Source: an uncultured bacterium (GTDB lineage: Bacteria > Fidelibacterota > Marinisomatia > Marinisomatales > UBA1611). From it: 8,441 nucleotides of DNA. The translations under genes were made by a program, and so were the position numbers. The stretch is taken from assembly GCA_938092125.1 (NCBI GenBank), contig CALKMQ010000063.1, positions 1 through 8,441 of the forward strand. The letters are read 5' to 3'. The notes beneath the pieces are model-generated. The model worked only from the letters and a program-made list of their open reading frames with translations, was not told the origin of the DNA and did no database searches. The first letter of the stretch is position 1, and each line of letters starts with the position of its first letter. This document shows, one piece after another, positions 1 to 5,826 of this stretch.

Positions 1-311
1 GCACAAAGGATTAACAAGAAAATGCCCATTTCTATTAAGGCAAGCAGACCCATCTCCTTAAAAACAACTGCCCAAGGAAAAAGGAATACAACCTCAACGT
101 CAAAAATCAAAAAAATCAAGGCGATGATGTAAAACCGAATATTAAACTGCAACCAAGCAGAACCTTCAGCTTCTTCCCCACATTCGTAAGTATCAAGCTT
201 ATCTTTAGTCTTGTTTGAAGGAGCAATAAGCCAACTAATAACAAGAGGAATAGATACCATGACGGCGCCCATGATTACTGCAAAAAAAACGGTTCCAAAA
301 TCTCTATACAT
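1..311 (-). CDS. nuoA: NADH-quinone oxidoreductase subunit A, 5' part (runs off left edge)
   Basis: NuoA is a small membrane subunit of respiratory complex I, which passes electrons from NADH to quinone and pumps protons. I read this gene directly from the minus strand: an ATG at 311-309 opens a frame with no stop to base 1, giving about 103 residues, so only the extreme C-terminus is missing. It begins MYRDFGTVFF, followed by a first hydrophobic helix. Next comes the conserved loop with YECGEE, whose Cys belongs to the quinone-site loop of this family. The hallmark second helix follows (RFYIIALIFLIFDVEVV, then FLFPWA), and then the start of a third helix (LLALIEMGIFLLIL). NuoA is usually the first gene of the nuo operon, so nuoB and others probably lie beyond the left edge. 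It is divergent from the proline dehydrogenase gene. No strong Shine-Dalgarno precedes the ATG. Confidence 0.95.
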   Translation of the reverse strand, partial: MYRDFGTVFFAVIMGAVMVSIPLVISWLIAPSNKTKDKLDTYECGEEAEGSAWLQFNIRFYIIALIFLIFDVEVVFLFPWAVVFKEMGLLALIEMGIFLLILC

Positions 312-340
312 AATAAAATAACTTTAGTAATTAGACTCGT

Positions 341-370
341 AATTTAGACGTTTGTGTTTTCGTTAGTCAA
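341..370 (-). promoter_or_regulatory. Candidate promoter for nuoA in the divergent intergenic region
   Basis: On the minus strand TTGACT (370-365) and TAAATT (346-341) are separated by 18 bp. They match the housekeeping consensus boxes at 5 of 6 and 4 of 6 positions. Initiation would fall about 20-25 bases before the nuoA ATG. The region 312-408 also holds TTAGAC twice (331-336 and 344-349) and a related TTAGTC (363-368), which could be operator half-sites. A plus-strand promoter for the proline dehydrogenase gene must lie here too, but I cannot place it; TA-rich sequence around 379-390 is a weak -10 candidate. If the organism is a true Bacteroidota member, its different promoter consensus (TTTG / TAnnTTTG) would apply and weaken this call. 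Confidence 0.35.
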
Positions 371-408
371 TCTAAACTTGATAATAAAATACATAAAAAA
401 TTTCACTC

Positions 409-1362
409 GTGTTAAATACTGTTCAGCTTAAATTTTGTGATGAAAATAGAATATATAATAAAGTGTTAAATAAACTTTTAGCTTTATCTGTTCCAATATT
501 ACCGAAATGGTTCGTTGAATTATTTTCAAAATCATACGTTGCTGGTTATAATTCAAAAGAAGTTTTAAGTATTGTTAAAGAACTTAATCATAAAGGTTTC
601 TCTACGACTATTGATATTCTAGGGGAACATGTAAGCGATTCAGACTTCGCAGAAAAAATAACCAAGGAATATTGCGATTTGTATGAAAAAATTTGCCAAG
701 AATCAATTGATAGCAATATTTCTATTAAACCTTCACATATTGGACTTGATATTTCAGAGGAAGTCGTTTTGAATAATTTTCAAAAGATATTAAAAAAAGC
801 AAAAAAACACTCAAACTTTTTGAGAATCGATATGGAAAGTTCAAGAAGCACAGATATAACTTTTAAGATATACAATCAATTGAAATCAACTTATTCAGAG
901 ACAGGTGTTGTACTACAAGCTTATCTAAGAAGAAGCTTAGAAGATATTGAAAGCCTGGGCTCCGCTAAGTTTAACGCAAGAATTTGTAAGGGCATATACC
1001 AAGAAAATTCAAAAATTGCTATCAAGGATTCAGAAAAAATACGAGTTAATTTTTTAAAAATGGCTAAACTTATGTCAGAAAAAAAATCATATGCATGTTA
1101 TGCCACGCACGATCAACTTTTAATAGATTCTTTATTAGATATGATCAAGAAGTATAATATAGACTCCTCAACTTTTGAATTTCAAGTCCTTTACGGAGTG
1201 CCAATGAATGGTAGGCTCGAAGAGCTTTTATCATTAGGCTATAAAGTAAGAGTTTATGTGCCCTTCGGCCCCGATTGGTACGACTACTCTTTAAGAAGAC
1301 TCAAAGAAAATCCAGATATCGCAGGTTATGTATTAAAAAATCTTTTTTCTAAAAACAGTTAA
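409..1362 (+). CDS. Monofunctional proline dehydrogenase (PRODH, FAD-dependent)
   Basis: This enzyme oxidises L-proline to 1-pyrroline-5-carboxylate with FAD, passing electrons to the membrane quinone pool. The 317-residue product matches the short PRODH barrel enzyme, without the P5C dehydrogenase half of bifunctional PutA. Family segments in order: TTIDILGE (66-73), SIKPSHIGL (105-113), LRIDMESSRSTD (138-149), VVLQAYLRRSLED (167-179), ARICKGIYQE (190-199), YATHDQ (231-236), FQVLYGVP (258-265) and RVYVPFG (281-287). Near the end, SLRRLKENPDI carries the Arg pair (296-297) that in this family holds the proline carboxylate. The start is uncertain: GTG at 409 follows an in-frame stop at 394-396 and has no clear ribosome-binding site. 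GTG at 463 would give a 299-residue protein beginning MLNKLLALSVPILPK, closer to what I recall of family N-termini. No P5C dehydrogenase gene is in the window. Confidence 0.93.
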   Translation: MLNTVQLKFCDENRIYNKVLNKLLALSVPILPKWFVELFSKSYVAGYNSKEVLSIVKELNHKGFSTTIDILGEHVSDSDFAEKITKEYCDLYEKICQESIDSNISIKPSHIGLDISEEVVLNNFQKILKKAKKHSNFLRIDMESSRSTDITFKIYNQLKSTYSETGVVLQAYLRRSLEDIESLGSAKFNARICKGIYQENSKIAIKDSEKIRVNFLKMAKLMSEKKSYACYATHDQLLIDSLLDMIKKYNIDSSTFEFQVLYGVPMNGRLEELLSLGYKVRVYVPFGPDWYDYSLRRLKENPDIAGYVLKNLFSKNS

Positions 1363-1367
1363 AACTG
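1341..1367 (-). terminator. Weak candidate terminator for the nadK end of the leftward series
   Basis: Read on the minus strand just past the nadK stop, CAGTT (1367-1363) and AACTG (1360-1356) can form a short stem around a two-base spacer; pairing four bases gives a more realistic loop. A run of five T follows, then more T-rich sequence to 1341. The stem is short and AT-rich, and the element lies inside the 3' end of the convergent proline dehydrogenase gene. The two stop codons are only 10 bp apart, so termination of both genes must be encoded within coding sequence or depend on factors. Confidence 0.35.
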
Positions 1368-1372
1368 CTACC

Positions 1373-2254
1373 TTAATACTCTCCCCTTGTGCCCCAACCC
1401 ATTTTTATTCTAAGCGTATGGAAGTAATCAGTATCATCGAAATCAATTAATCCTATTTGAAAATTAGAGTTACTAATTAACGCAACATCATTGGGCCTTA
1501 ATATTTCATGAAGCTGACCATCTGTGATAAATATAATGTCTTGATTGTAATTTGAGAACTTAATTTCAATACTAGATTTATTTGACACAACTAATGGTCT
1601 AGAGTTAAGTGAATGCGCAGAAATAGGCGTTATAACAAAGCTGTCAACATCTGGAGCGATAATAGGTCCACCCGATGATAAGGAGTATGCGGTTGATCCA
1701 GTTGGCGTAGCTACAATTAAGCCATCAGACCTATATTCAGATACCCTTCTACCATTAACAAATACCTCCGAGACAAGTAGCCTATGTGATTCCCCACTAG
1801 TAACAACAAAATCATTTAACCCGTATAATACTTTCTCACTGCCTGTCTTTTTTAAAACAGCCTTGACCATGCTTCTTTTCTCAATTAAATAATCACCTTT
1901 TGCAACTTGGTCCAGTCTTTGGAAAATATCATCTAATGTTACCTTAGCTAGAAATCCTAAATCACCAAGATGAATTCCAAGGATCGGCGTGTCGTGATGT
2001 TCTACAGCTCTTGCGCAACTTAAAAAAGTACCATCGCCACCTAAGACAAGCATGAAATCCATTCCACTTATTTTTTCATTTGAATTAATTACAGGAATAC
2101 TATTTGCATTAAATTCAACGTTTGTTTGAATTTTTTCGGTAATATAGATTTGAATTTTATTGCTATCAGCCCAATCAATTATTTTTGGCAATATCTGCCA
2201 AAATACGCTCTTATCAGTATTACCCCACAAGCCAAAATTCTTTGGTTTAATCAT
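1373..2254 (-). CDS. nadK: NAD kinase
   Basis: NAD kinase phosphorylates NAD+ to NADP+ in the cytosol and is the only route to NADP in most bacteria. The 293-residue length is normal for the family. Diagnostic motifs are all present: GGDGTFL (72-78) in the nucleotide-binding domain, the Asn-Asp pair in GLNDFVV (145-151), the glycine-rich block SDGLIVATPTGSTAYSLS (176-193) continuing into SGGPII, and TDGQ (244-247) near the end. The ATG at 2254-2252 begins only two bases after the xseB stop, so translation is probably coupled to xseB; no separate Shine-Dalgarno is visible. It is the last gene of the leftward series and converges on proline dehydrogenase. Nothing in the sequence looks damaged. 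Confidence 0.97.
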   Translation of the reverse strand: MIKPKNFGLWGNTDKSVFWQILPKIIDWADSNKIQIYITEKIQTNVEFNANSIPVINSNEKISGMDFMLVLGGDGTFLSCARAVEHHDTPILGIHLGDLGFLAKVTLDDIFQRLDQVAKGDYLIEKRSMVKAVLKKTGSEKVLYGLNDFVVTSGESHRLLVSEVFVNGRRVSEYRSDGLIVATPTGSTAYSLSSGGPIIAPDVDSFVITPISAHSLNSRPLVVSNKSSIEIKFSNYNQDIIFITDGQLHEILRPNDVALISNSNFQIGLIDFDDTDYFHTLRIKMGWGTRGEY

Positions 2255-2256
2255 AT

Positions 2257-2466
2257 TTATTCTAAATTTGAATTTTTGGTTAAGGTTTTAATTTTAAGCT
2301 CGGCTTCATCAAGCTTGCTTTTACCTTCTTCAACCAAGCTCATGCCTTTTTCAAAAAGTTCAAGACTTTTTTCTAAATGAATATCACCTTCATCCATTTT
2401 GCCTACAATCTTTTCTAAATCTTCAAAAATATTTTCGAAAGATTTTGTTTTTTTTAGTTTTGCCAT
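2257..2466 (-). CDS. xseB: Exodeoxyribonuclease VII small subunit
   Basis: XseB is the small helical subunit of exonuclease VII, which degrades single-stranded DNA from both ends; several copies bind each XseA chain. From the ATG at 2466 the product is 69 residues, normal for the family. The pattern is typical: SFENIFEDLEKIVGKMDEG, then a second helix LEKSLELFEKGMSLVEEG, then KLDEAELKIKTL. I chose this ATG rather than the GTG nine bases upstream (2475) because a good ribosome-binding site, AGAGGTG at 2479-2473, lies at correct spacing for the ATG and overlaps the GTG. The gene follows xseA by 20 bp and precedes nadK by 2 bp, so xseA-xseB-nadK very probably share a transcript. Confidence 0.95.
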   Translation of the reverse strand: MAKLKKTKSFENIFEDLEKIVGKMDEGDIHLEKSLELFEKGMSLVEEGKSKLDEAELKIKTLTKNSNLE

Positions 2467-2472
2467 AATTAA

Positions 2473-2479
2473 CACCTCT
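2473..2479 (-). promoter_or_regulatory. Ribosome-binding site that fixes the xseB start
   Basis: AGAGGTG on the minus strand, followed by six bases (TTAATT) and then the ATG at 2466-2464. It matches the anti-Shine-Dalgarno complement well and covers the alternative upstream GTG codon, so the shorter XseB form is favoured. Confidence 0.7.
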
Positions 2480-2486
2480 AATTATA

Positions 2487-3677
2487 TCATTTTATCTTCT
2501 TTGCTTCTAAATTTCCATTTGATGTTTTTAATATGAACTCCTCATTAATTAGTAGTTCCGAAGCTATCCGAATTATTTTTTTTGTTTTTTTGTTTACCGC
2601 AATTGAATATCCTCTCCGCAATACGTTTTCGGGCCCAATGCTTTGCAATTGATTTGTTATACCTAAGAATCTAATCTTTTTTAGTTCAATTAACTCATTA
2701 ATATGATTAACCAAAAAACTGTAAAAAGCGTCTAATGATGCTTGCTTTGATTTTATTACATTTGATGGTTGCGACAACATTAAACGGTTCAACATATTAT
2801 TTATTTCAATTTTTTTCGCATTGTTGTGGGAATTAACATAATTGATGAGCTTTTCTTGAAAGCTTAAAATATATGCCATGAGTTCATCCCTACTTGAACT
2901 AATGATTTCAGCTGCCTCAGTGGGCGTCGCAGCTCTTACATCTGACACAAAATCAGATATAGTAAAGTCCGTTTCATGACCAACAGCGGAAATTATTGGA
3001 ACAGAACAATTGAAAATGACTTTTGCTAAGGCTTCTTCATTAAAAGCCCATAAATCTTCAATCGACCCTCCTCCTCTTCCGATTATAATCGCGTCAATAC
3101 TATCAAGCTTAGACACCTCAATTATACCATTGGAGATATCTTCAGCTGCATATTCACCCTGTACTCTAGCTGGCCTAATAACAACCTCTAAAAATGGTGA
3201 GCGTCGCTTCAAAACATGCAAAATGTCTTTTAATGCAGCGCCCTCTCCTGAGGTAATAATTCCAATTTTTTTTGGAATTTTTTTTATTTTCAATTTATGT
3301 TCATTTGAAAATAAACCCTCATTTAAAAGTTTAATTTTCAATGTTTCAAAGGCTTGGTGCAACGCACCAATTCCTGATAATTCTATCCTTTTTGTCGCAA
3401 ACTGAAGTTGGCCCCTTTGTTCAAACATTGACAGTGAACCAAAACAAACCAATCGCATTCCATTCTCAATACGAAACCTTAAATTACTATTCGCATTTTT
3501 AAACATTACGCATTTTAATTCTGATAAACTGTCTTTTACAACAAAGTATAAGTGACCAGAAGTATGGTAGTGAACATTAGACACTTCACCTTCAACATAA
3601 ATATGTTTGAAAGAGAGTTCTAATAAGGCTCTAGTTTTGGAGACCAGGTCAGAGACTGAGTAGAGTGTTCTTTCCAT
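2487..3677 (-). CDS. xseA: Exodeoxyribonuclease VII large subunit
   Basis: XseA is the catalytic subunit of exonuclease VII, which digests single-stranded DNA into oligonucleotides during repair and turnover, with XseB as partner. The product has 396 residues, at the short end of the usual 400-450 range. An OB-fold lies at about 5-100 (YVEGEVSNVHYHTSGHLYF, then FEQRGQLQF). The catalytic domain follows: IGIITSGEGAALKDIL (138-153), IIIGRGGGSIEDLWAFNEE (197-215), ISAVGHETDFTISDFVSD (229-246) and VRAATPTEAAE (247-257). A helical region follows, and then the C-terminal segment with VLRRGYSIAVNKKTKKII. The shorter length reflects a compact helical tail; no motif is missing. The ATG at 3677 lacks an obvious Shine-Dalgarno. 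It lies 47 bp after the stop of the small basic gene, in a gap with a terminator-like element, and 20 bp before xseB. Confidence 0.97.
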   Translation of the reverse strand: MERTLYSVSDLVSKTRALLELSFKHIYVEGEVSNVHYHTSGHLYFVVKDSLSELKCVMFKNANSNLRFRIENGMRLVCFGSLSMFEQRGQLQFATKRIELSGIGALHQAFETLKIKLLNEGLFSNEHKLKIKKIPKKIGIITSGEGAALKDILHVLKRRSPFLEVVIRPARVQGEYAAEDISNGIIEVSKLDSIDAIIIGRGGGSIEDLWAFNEEALAKVIFNCSVPIISAVGHETDFTISDFVSDVRAATPTEAAEIISSSRDELMAYILSFQEKLINYVNSHNNAKKIEINNMLNRLMLSQPSNVIKSKQASLDAFYSFLVNHINELIELKKIRFLGITNQLQSIGPENVLRRGYSIAVNKKTKKIIRIASELLINEEFILKTSNGNLEAKKIK

Positions 3678-3697
3678 GGATATTGAAAAATTAACTC

Positions 3698-3723
3698 AAA
3701 AAATAAACCAGAGATCTAGGGTT
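3698..3723 (-). terminator. Weak terminator-like hairpin between the small basic gene and xseA
   Basis: On the minus strand, directly after the stop codon of the 31-codon gene, AACC (3723-3720) can pair with GGTT (3709-3706). A two-base bulge and an inner AG/CT pairing close a small loop, and a T-rich tract (TATTTTTT, 3705-3698) follows. The stem is short, so it may only attenuate. If it works, it separates serS...AURKAIP1-like from xseA-xseB-nadK, but little room then remains (3678-3697) for an xseA promoter. Confidence 0.35.
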
Positions 3724-3724
3724 C

Positions 3725-3820
3725 TTAGGTATTTTTCTTTTTATGTCTATTAGCTCTCAAACGCTTTTTGCGCTTGTGCGTATTCATTTTACGCTTTTTT
3801 CGCTTTTTACCACAGGGCAT
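3725..3820 (-). CDS. 31-residue AURKAIP1/COX24-type basic protein (mS38-like, probably ribosomal)
   Basis: I read this very small gene directly from the minus strand: ATG at 3820-3818, TAA at 3727-3725. The 31-residue product begins MPCGKKRKKRKMNTHKRKKR and ends with LRANRHKKKNT. It has 11 Lys, 6 Arg and 2 His. The MPCGKKRKR/HKM...HKRKKRLRxNRHKKK layout is the one I recall for small Bacteroidota proteins annotated as AURKAIP1/COX24 domain proteins. Their eukaryotic relative AURKAIP1 is mitochondrial small-subunit ribosomal protein mS38, and mycobacterial bS22 has been related to it. The inferred role is therefore a ribosome-bound peptide, probably near rRNA of the small subunit. A good ribosome-binding site (AGAGGA, 3830-3825) precedes the ATG. 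It lies 11 bp after the HU/IHF-like gene and is surely cotranscribed with it. Confidence 0.88.
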   Translation of the reverse strand: MPCGKKRKKRKMNTHKRKKRLRANRHKKKNT

Positions 3821-3824
3821 AAAT

Positions 3825-3830
3825 TCCTCT
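3825..3830 (-). promoter_or_regulatory. Ribosome-binding site for the 31-codon gene
   Basis: AGAGGA on the minus strand with four bases before the ATG at 3820-3818. It sits in the 11-bp gap immediately after the HU/IHF-like stop codon. Its strength supports real translation of this tiny reading frame. Confidence 0.65.
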
Positions 3831-3831
3831 A

Positions 3832-4119
3832 TTATTTTTTAGTTAATTCATTTACTCGAGAACGCATAATCTTACTTGGCTTGAACGTAGGAACGTACCT
3901 TTCAGGTAGATATATTGCATCACCTGTACCGGGATTCCTAGCTTTTTTAGGCATACGATGCTTAACTCCAAATGTCCCAAATCCTCTTAACTCTACTCTA
4001 TCATTTCTGGCTAATGAATCAATAATTGTCTTCATTACCCCATTAGTAACTGCCTCAGTTTCAACTTTTGTAAGACCCGTTGCTTCTGAGACTATATCTA
4101 TAATATTTTGTTTTGTCAT
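3832..4119 (-). CDS. HU/IHF-family DNA-binding protein
   Basis: Proteins of this family form dimers that bend DNA and help organise the nucleoid, replication, recombination and transcription. The 95-residue product has the full fold. The N-terminal helices (MTKQNIIDIVSEATGLTKVE, then AVTNGVMKTIIDSLA) form the dimer core. They are followed by RVELRGFGTFGVKHR (41-55), with the family signature GFGTF. The DNA-binding arm is KKARNPGTGDAIYLPER (58-74), where Pro63 of the RNPGTG turn is the residue that intercalates into DNA. A C-terminal helix (PSKIMRSRVNELTKK) ends the protein. I cannot decide between HU and an IHF subunit by reading; the ER/RGFGTF and YLPER features lean to the IHF-like group common in FCB bacteria. 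The start is well supported, as GGGTGAT ends directly before the ATG and overlaps the mltD stop, with a 6-bp gap. Confidence 0.95.
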   Translation of the reverse strand: MTKQNIIDIVSEATGLTKVETEAVTNGVMKTIIDSLARNDRVELRGFGTFGVKHRMPKKARNPGTGDAIYLPERYVPTFKPSKIMRSRVNELTKK

Positions 4120-4127
4120 ATCACCCT
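4120..4127 (-). promoter_or_regulatory. Ribosome-binding site of the HU/IHF-like gene, overlapping the mltD stop
   Basis: AGGGTGAT (4127-4120 on the minus strand) abuts the ATG at 4119. It contains GGTGAT-like pairing to the 16S rRNA tail and shares bases with the mltD TAG stop (4128-4126). Ribosomes finishing mltD would therefore end on top of this site, which suggests translational coupling. Confidence 0.55.
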
Positions 4128-5766
4128 ACCCTTCTTTAACCCAAATTTTAAGTTTTTGGCCAGGATAAATTATACTTGCTCCATATTTTAACCTGTTCCA
4201 TCTTCTGATTTTACTAGCATTTGTTTTATAATCCTCTGCAATTTGGCCCAATGTATCACCTCTTTTAACTTTATAGGTTACTTTATAATGACCAGCTGGA
4301 CCTCCATTGTCTTTCGTTCCCCATGTCCTCAATGATGCGCCTTTCATCGGAATTTTTAATTTATTCCCAACTCGTATTTTGTGCCTGTTACGAAGCTTGT
4401 TTACAGCTGCAATATCATGAATAGATGTTCCATATTTCTTTGAAATTGTCCACAAGCTTTCTCCATTTCGCACTCTATGAACTATAAATTGAGGAGCAAA
4501 CCTCTCTGATTCGGGAATTGAATTCCATCTTGCCAAGAATTGATCTTTTTTACCATTAGGGAGCTTAAGTAAATAAGGATTTTCTGTTGGTGTAGCAGAT
4601 TGTCTCAATTCGGGGTTATAGTTTCTTAATTGTTTTACCTTTATACCAGCCACTCTTGCTAACACAGCAAGATCAGCACTATTTTCAAGTACAACCTCCT
4701 CAAATTCGTAAGGTTTAACTTTAGGAATGGTGAAACCATATTTTTCTGGAGTTTTTGCAATTATAGCAGCTGCCAAATAGTAAGGGATATAGTTTCTTGA
4801 CTCTCTTGGCAATGAATGCATTTGCCAAAAATCATATGTTTGATGAAGCCTTGACGCCCTAGAAACTCTACCTGCACCACAATTATACGCAGCTAAAGCT
4901 AAATACCAATTGTCAAACTGCTCGTTCAAATCTTTTAAATATTCACATGCAGCATGCGTTGCTTTAACTATATCTCTTCTTTCATCAATATACCAATCTC
5001 TTTTAAGTCCATAACTTTTTCCAGTTGAATATATAAATTGCCACATTCCTGAAGCGTTGGCACGACTGTAAGCTTTTGGATTCAATCCTGATTCAATCAT
5101 AGCTAGAACCATTAATTCTTCTGGCATCTCGTGTTCTTTTAAAATTGGGAGAATCAAATTTTTATATTCTTCATACCTTTTTAACCAAATTGAAAATTGT
5201 TTTCTACCTTTTTTTGTAGTGAAGTATGTAATAAACTGATCTACCTGCTTGTTTCTAACTAAAGGTATATGACCATCGCGGTCATCAACTACTATATATT
5301 TAGTTTTCCCCATCTCTACCTCGAGGGGCTCCAATGCTTCTGTAATATCACGTCGAAATCTCTCAGCAGTTACGGGAGCATCTGATGAACGAATAGTACC
5401 TAATTTGTGCGTATAAATATCTAAAAATGATTTTTCAAAGCGTTCAAACTCTTCTTGATCTTCTTGATTCATATCACCTATTTGATCTGCCTCCATAAGA
5501 AGATCATATACTCTACTAAGATTATAAATAACTTCGAGAGTATCTAAGTGATGATCAGCAATCAAAACGTCAGATAATAATATTTTTACGTCTTGTAAAA
5601 TCTCAGGAAATCTATTCCTACTTTCATCTATGGTCGCTTTTTGAGCATTGTTATTGTAGGGTTTTGCTTGACTTAGGACACTACTTTTTTGAGCGTTTAA
5701 GACCGAAACAAGAAAGGTAAAAATTGTAATAAAAAAAATGACGCTTCTTGTAAGTGGTTGAATCAT
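4126..5766 (-). CDS. mltD: Secreted lytic murein transglycosylase with SLT domain and two LysM repeats (MltD type)
   Basis: This periplasmic enzyme cleaves peptidoglycan glycan strands with formation of 1,6-anhydro-muropeptides. The 546-residue protein starts with a signal peptide: a hydrophobic stretch at about 8-23, then a likely signal peptidase I cut after VLNA (25). No lipobox Cys is present, unlike lipoprotein MltD of E. coli. A charged helical region (about 50-200) leads into the SLT domain at about 200-335. That domain has the catalytic Glu225 in LAMIESGLNPKAYS, then ASGMWQF (238-244) and ALAAYNCGAGRV (290-301). A region at about 360-400 (AVLARVAGIKVKQLRNYNPEL) resembles a degenerate LysM. 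Two clear LysM repeats follow: 427-473 (HRVRNGESLWTISKKYGTS) and 494-543 (YKVKRGDTLGQIAEDYKTN). There is no Shine-Dalgarno before the ATG; a hairpin sits upstream. It follows rfaE2 by 60 bp. Confidence 0.95.
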   Translation of the reverse strand: MIQPLTRSVIFFITIFTFLVSVLNAQKSSVLSQAKPYNNNAQKATIDESRNRFPEILQDVKILLSDVLIADHHLDTLEVIYNLSRVYDLLMEADQIGDMNQEDQEEFERFEKSFLDIYTHKLGTIRSSDAPVTAERFRRDITEALEPLEVEMGKTKYIVVDDRDGHIPLVRNKQVDQFITYFTTKKGRKQFSIWLKRYEEYKNLILPILKEHEMPEELMVLAMIESGLNPKAYSRANASGMWQFIYSTGKSYGLKRDWYIDERRDIVKATHAACEYLKDLNEQFDNWYLALAAYNCGAGRVSRASRLHQTYDFWQMHSLPRESRNYIPYYLAAAIIAKTPEKYGFTIPKVKPYEFEEVVLENSADLAVLARVAGIKVKQLRNYNPELRQSATPTENPYLLKLPNGKKDQFLARWNSIPESERFAPQFIVHRVRNGESLWTISKKYGTSIHDIAAVNKLRNRHKIRVGNKLKIPMKGASLRTWGTKDNGGPAGHYKVTYKVKRGDTLGQIAEDYKTNASKIRRWNRLKYGASIIYPGQKLKIWVKEG

Positions 5767-5775
5767 AGCAGTTTG

Positions 5776-5806
5776 TAGATAATTTAGATTGAAAATCTAT
5801 TATCTA
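5776..5806 (-). repeat. Long imperfect hairpin just upstream of mltD
   Basis: TAGATAAT (5776-5783) pairs with ATTATCTA (5799-5806), and inside it AGATT (5786-5790) pairs with AATCT (5794-5798). The loop is three bases, and two unpaired T at 5784-5785 form a bulge: 13 pairs in all. It lies between rfaE2 and mltD and ends nine bases before the mltD ATG. No T-run follows on the minus strand, so it is not a typical terminator. It could be a leader structure controlling mltD translation or an operator for the promoter-like boxes next to it. Confidence 0.6.
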
Positions 5807-5822
5807 ATTTTAAGAGGGACAA
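5794..5822 (-). promoter_or_regulatory. Candidate internal promoter for mltD and the genes after it
   Basis: On the minus strand TTGTCC (5822-5817) and TAGATT (5799-5794) are spaced by 17 bp, each matching the housekeeping consensus at 4 of 6 positions. The -10 box lies inside the hairpin described at 5776-5806. The 60-bp gap here is the longest inside the series, so an internal start is plausible, but boxes this weak arise often by chance in AT-rich DNA. Confidence 0.25.
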
Positions 5823-5826
5823 GATA

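Noticed and set aside
2126..2380. 84-codon plus-strand frame opposite nadK/xseB
   Set aside because: It is antisense to the well-supported nadK N-terminus and xseB, and its translation shows no family features.
3010..3405. 131-codon plus-strand frame inside xseA
   Set aside because: It lies entirely antisense to conserved XseA motifs; the frame is a by-product of codon use.
3725..3820. Low-complexity Lys/Arg frame as a chance product of AT-rich sequence
   Set aside because: The residue order matches a known small protein family and a good ribosome-binding site precedes the ATG.
3743..4168. 141-codon plus-strand frame across the HU/IHF region
   Set aside because: It is antisense to the HU/IHF-like gene, the 31-codon basic gene and the end of mltD, all of which are well supported on the minus strand.
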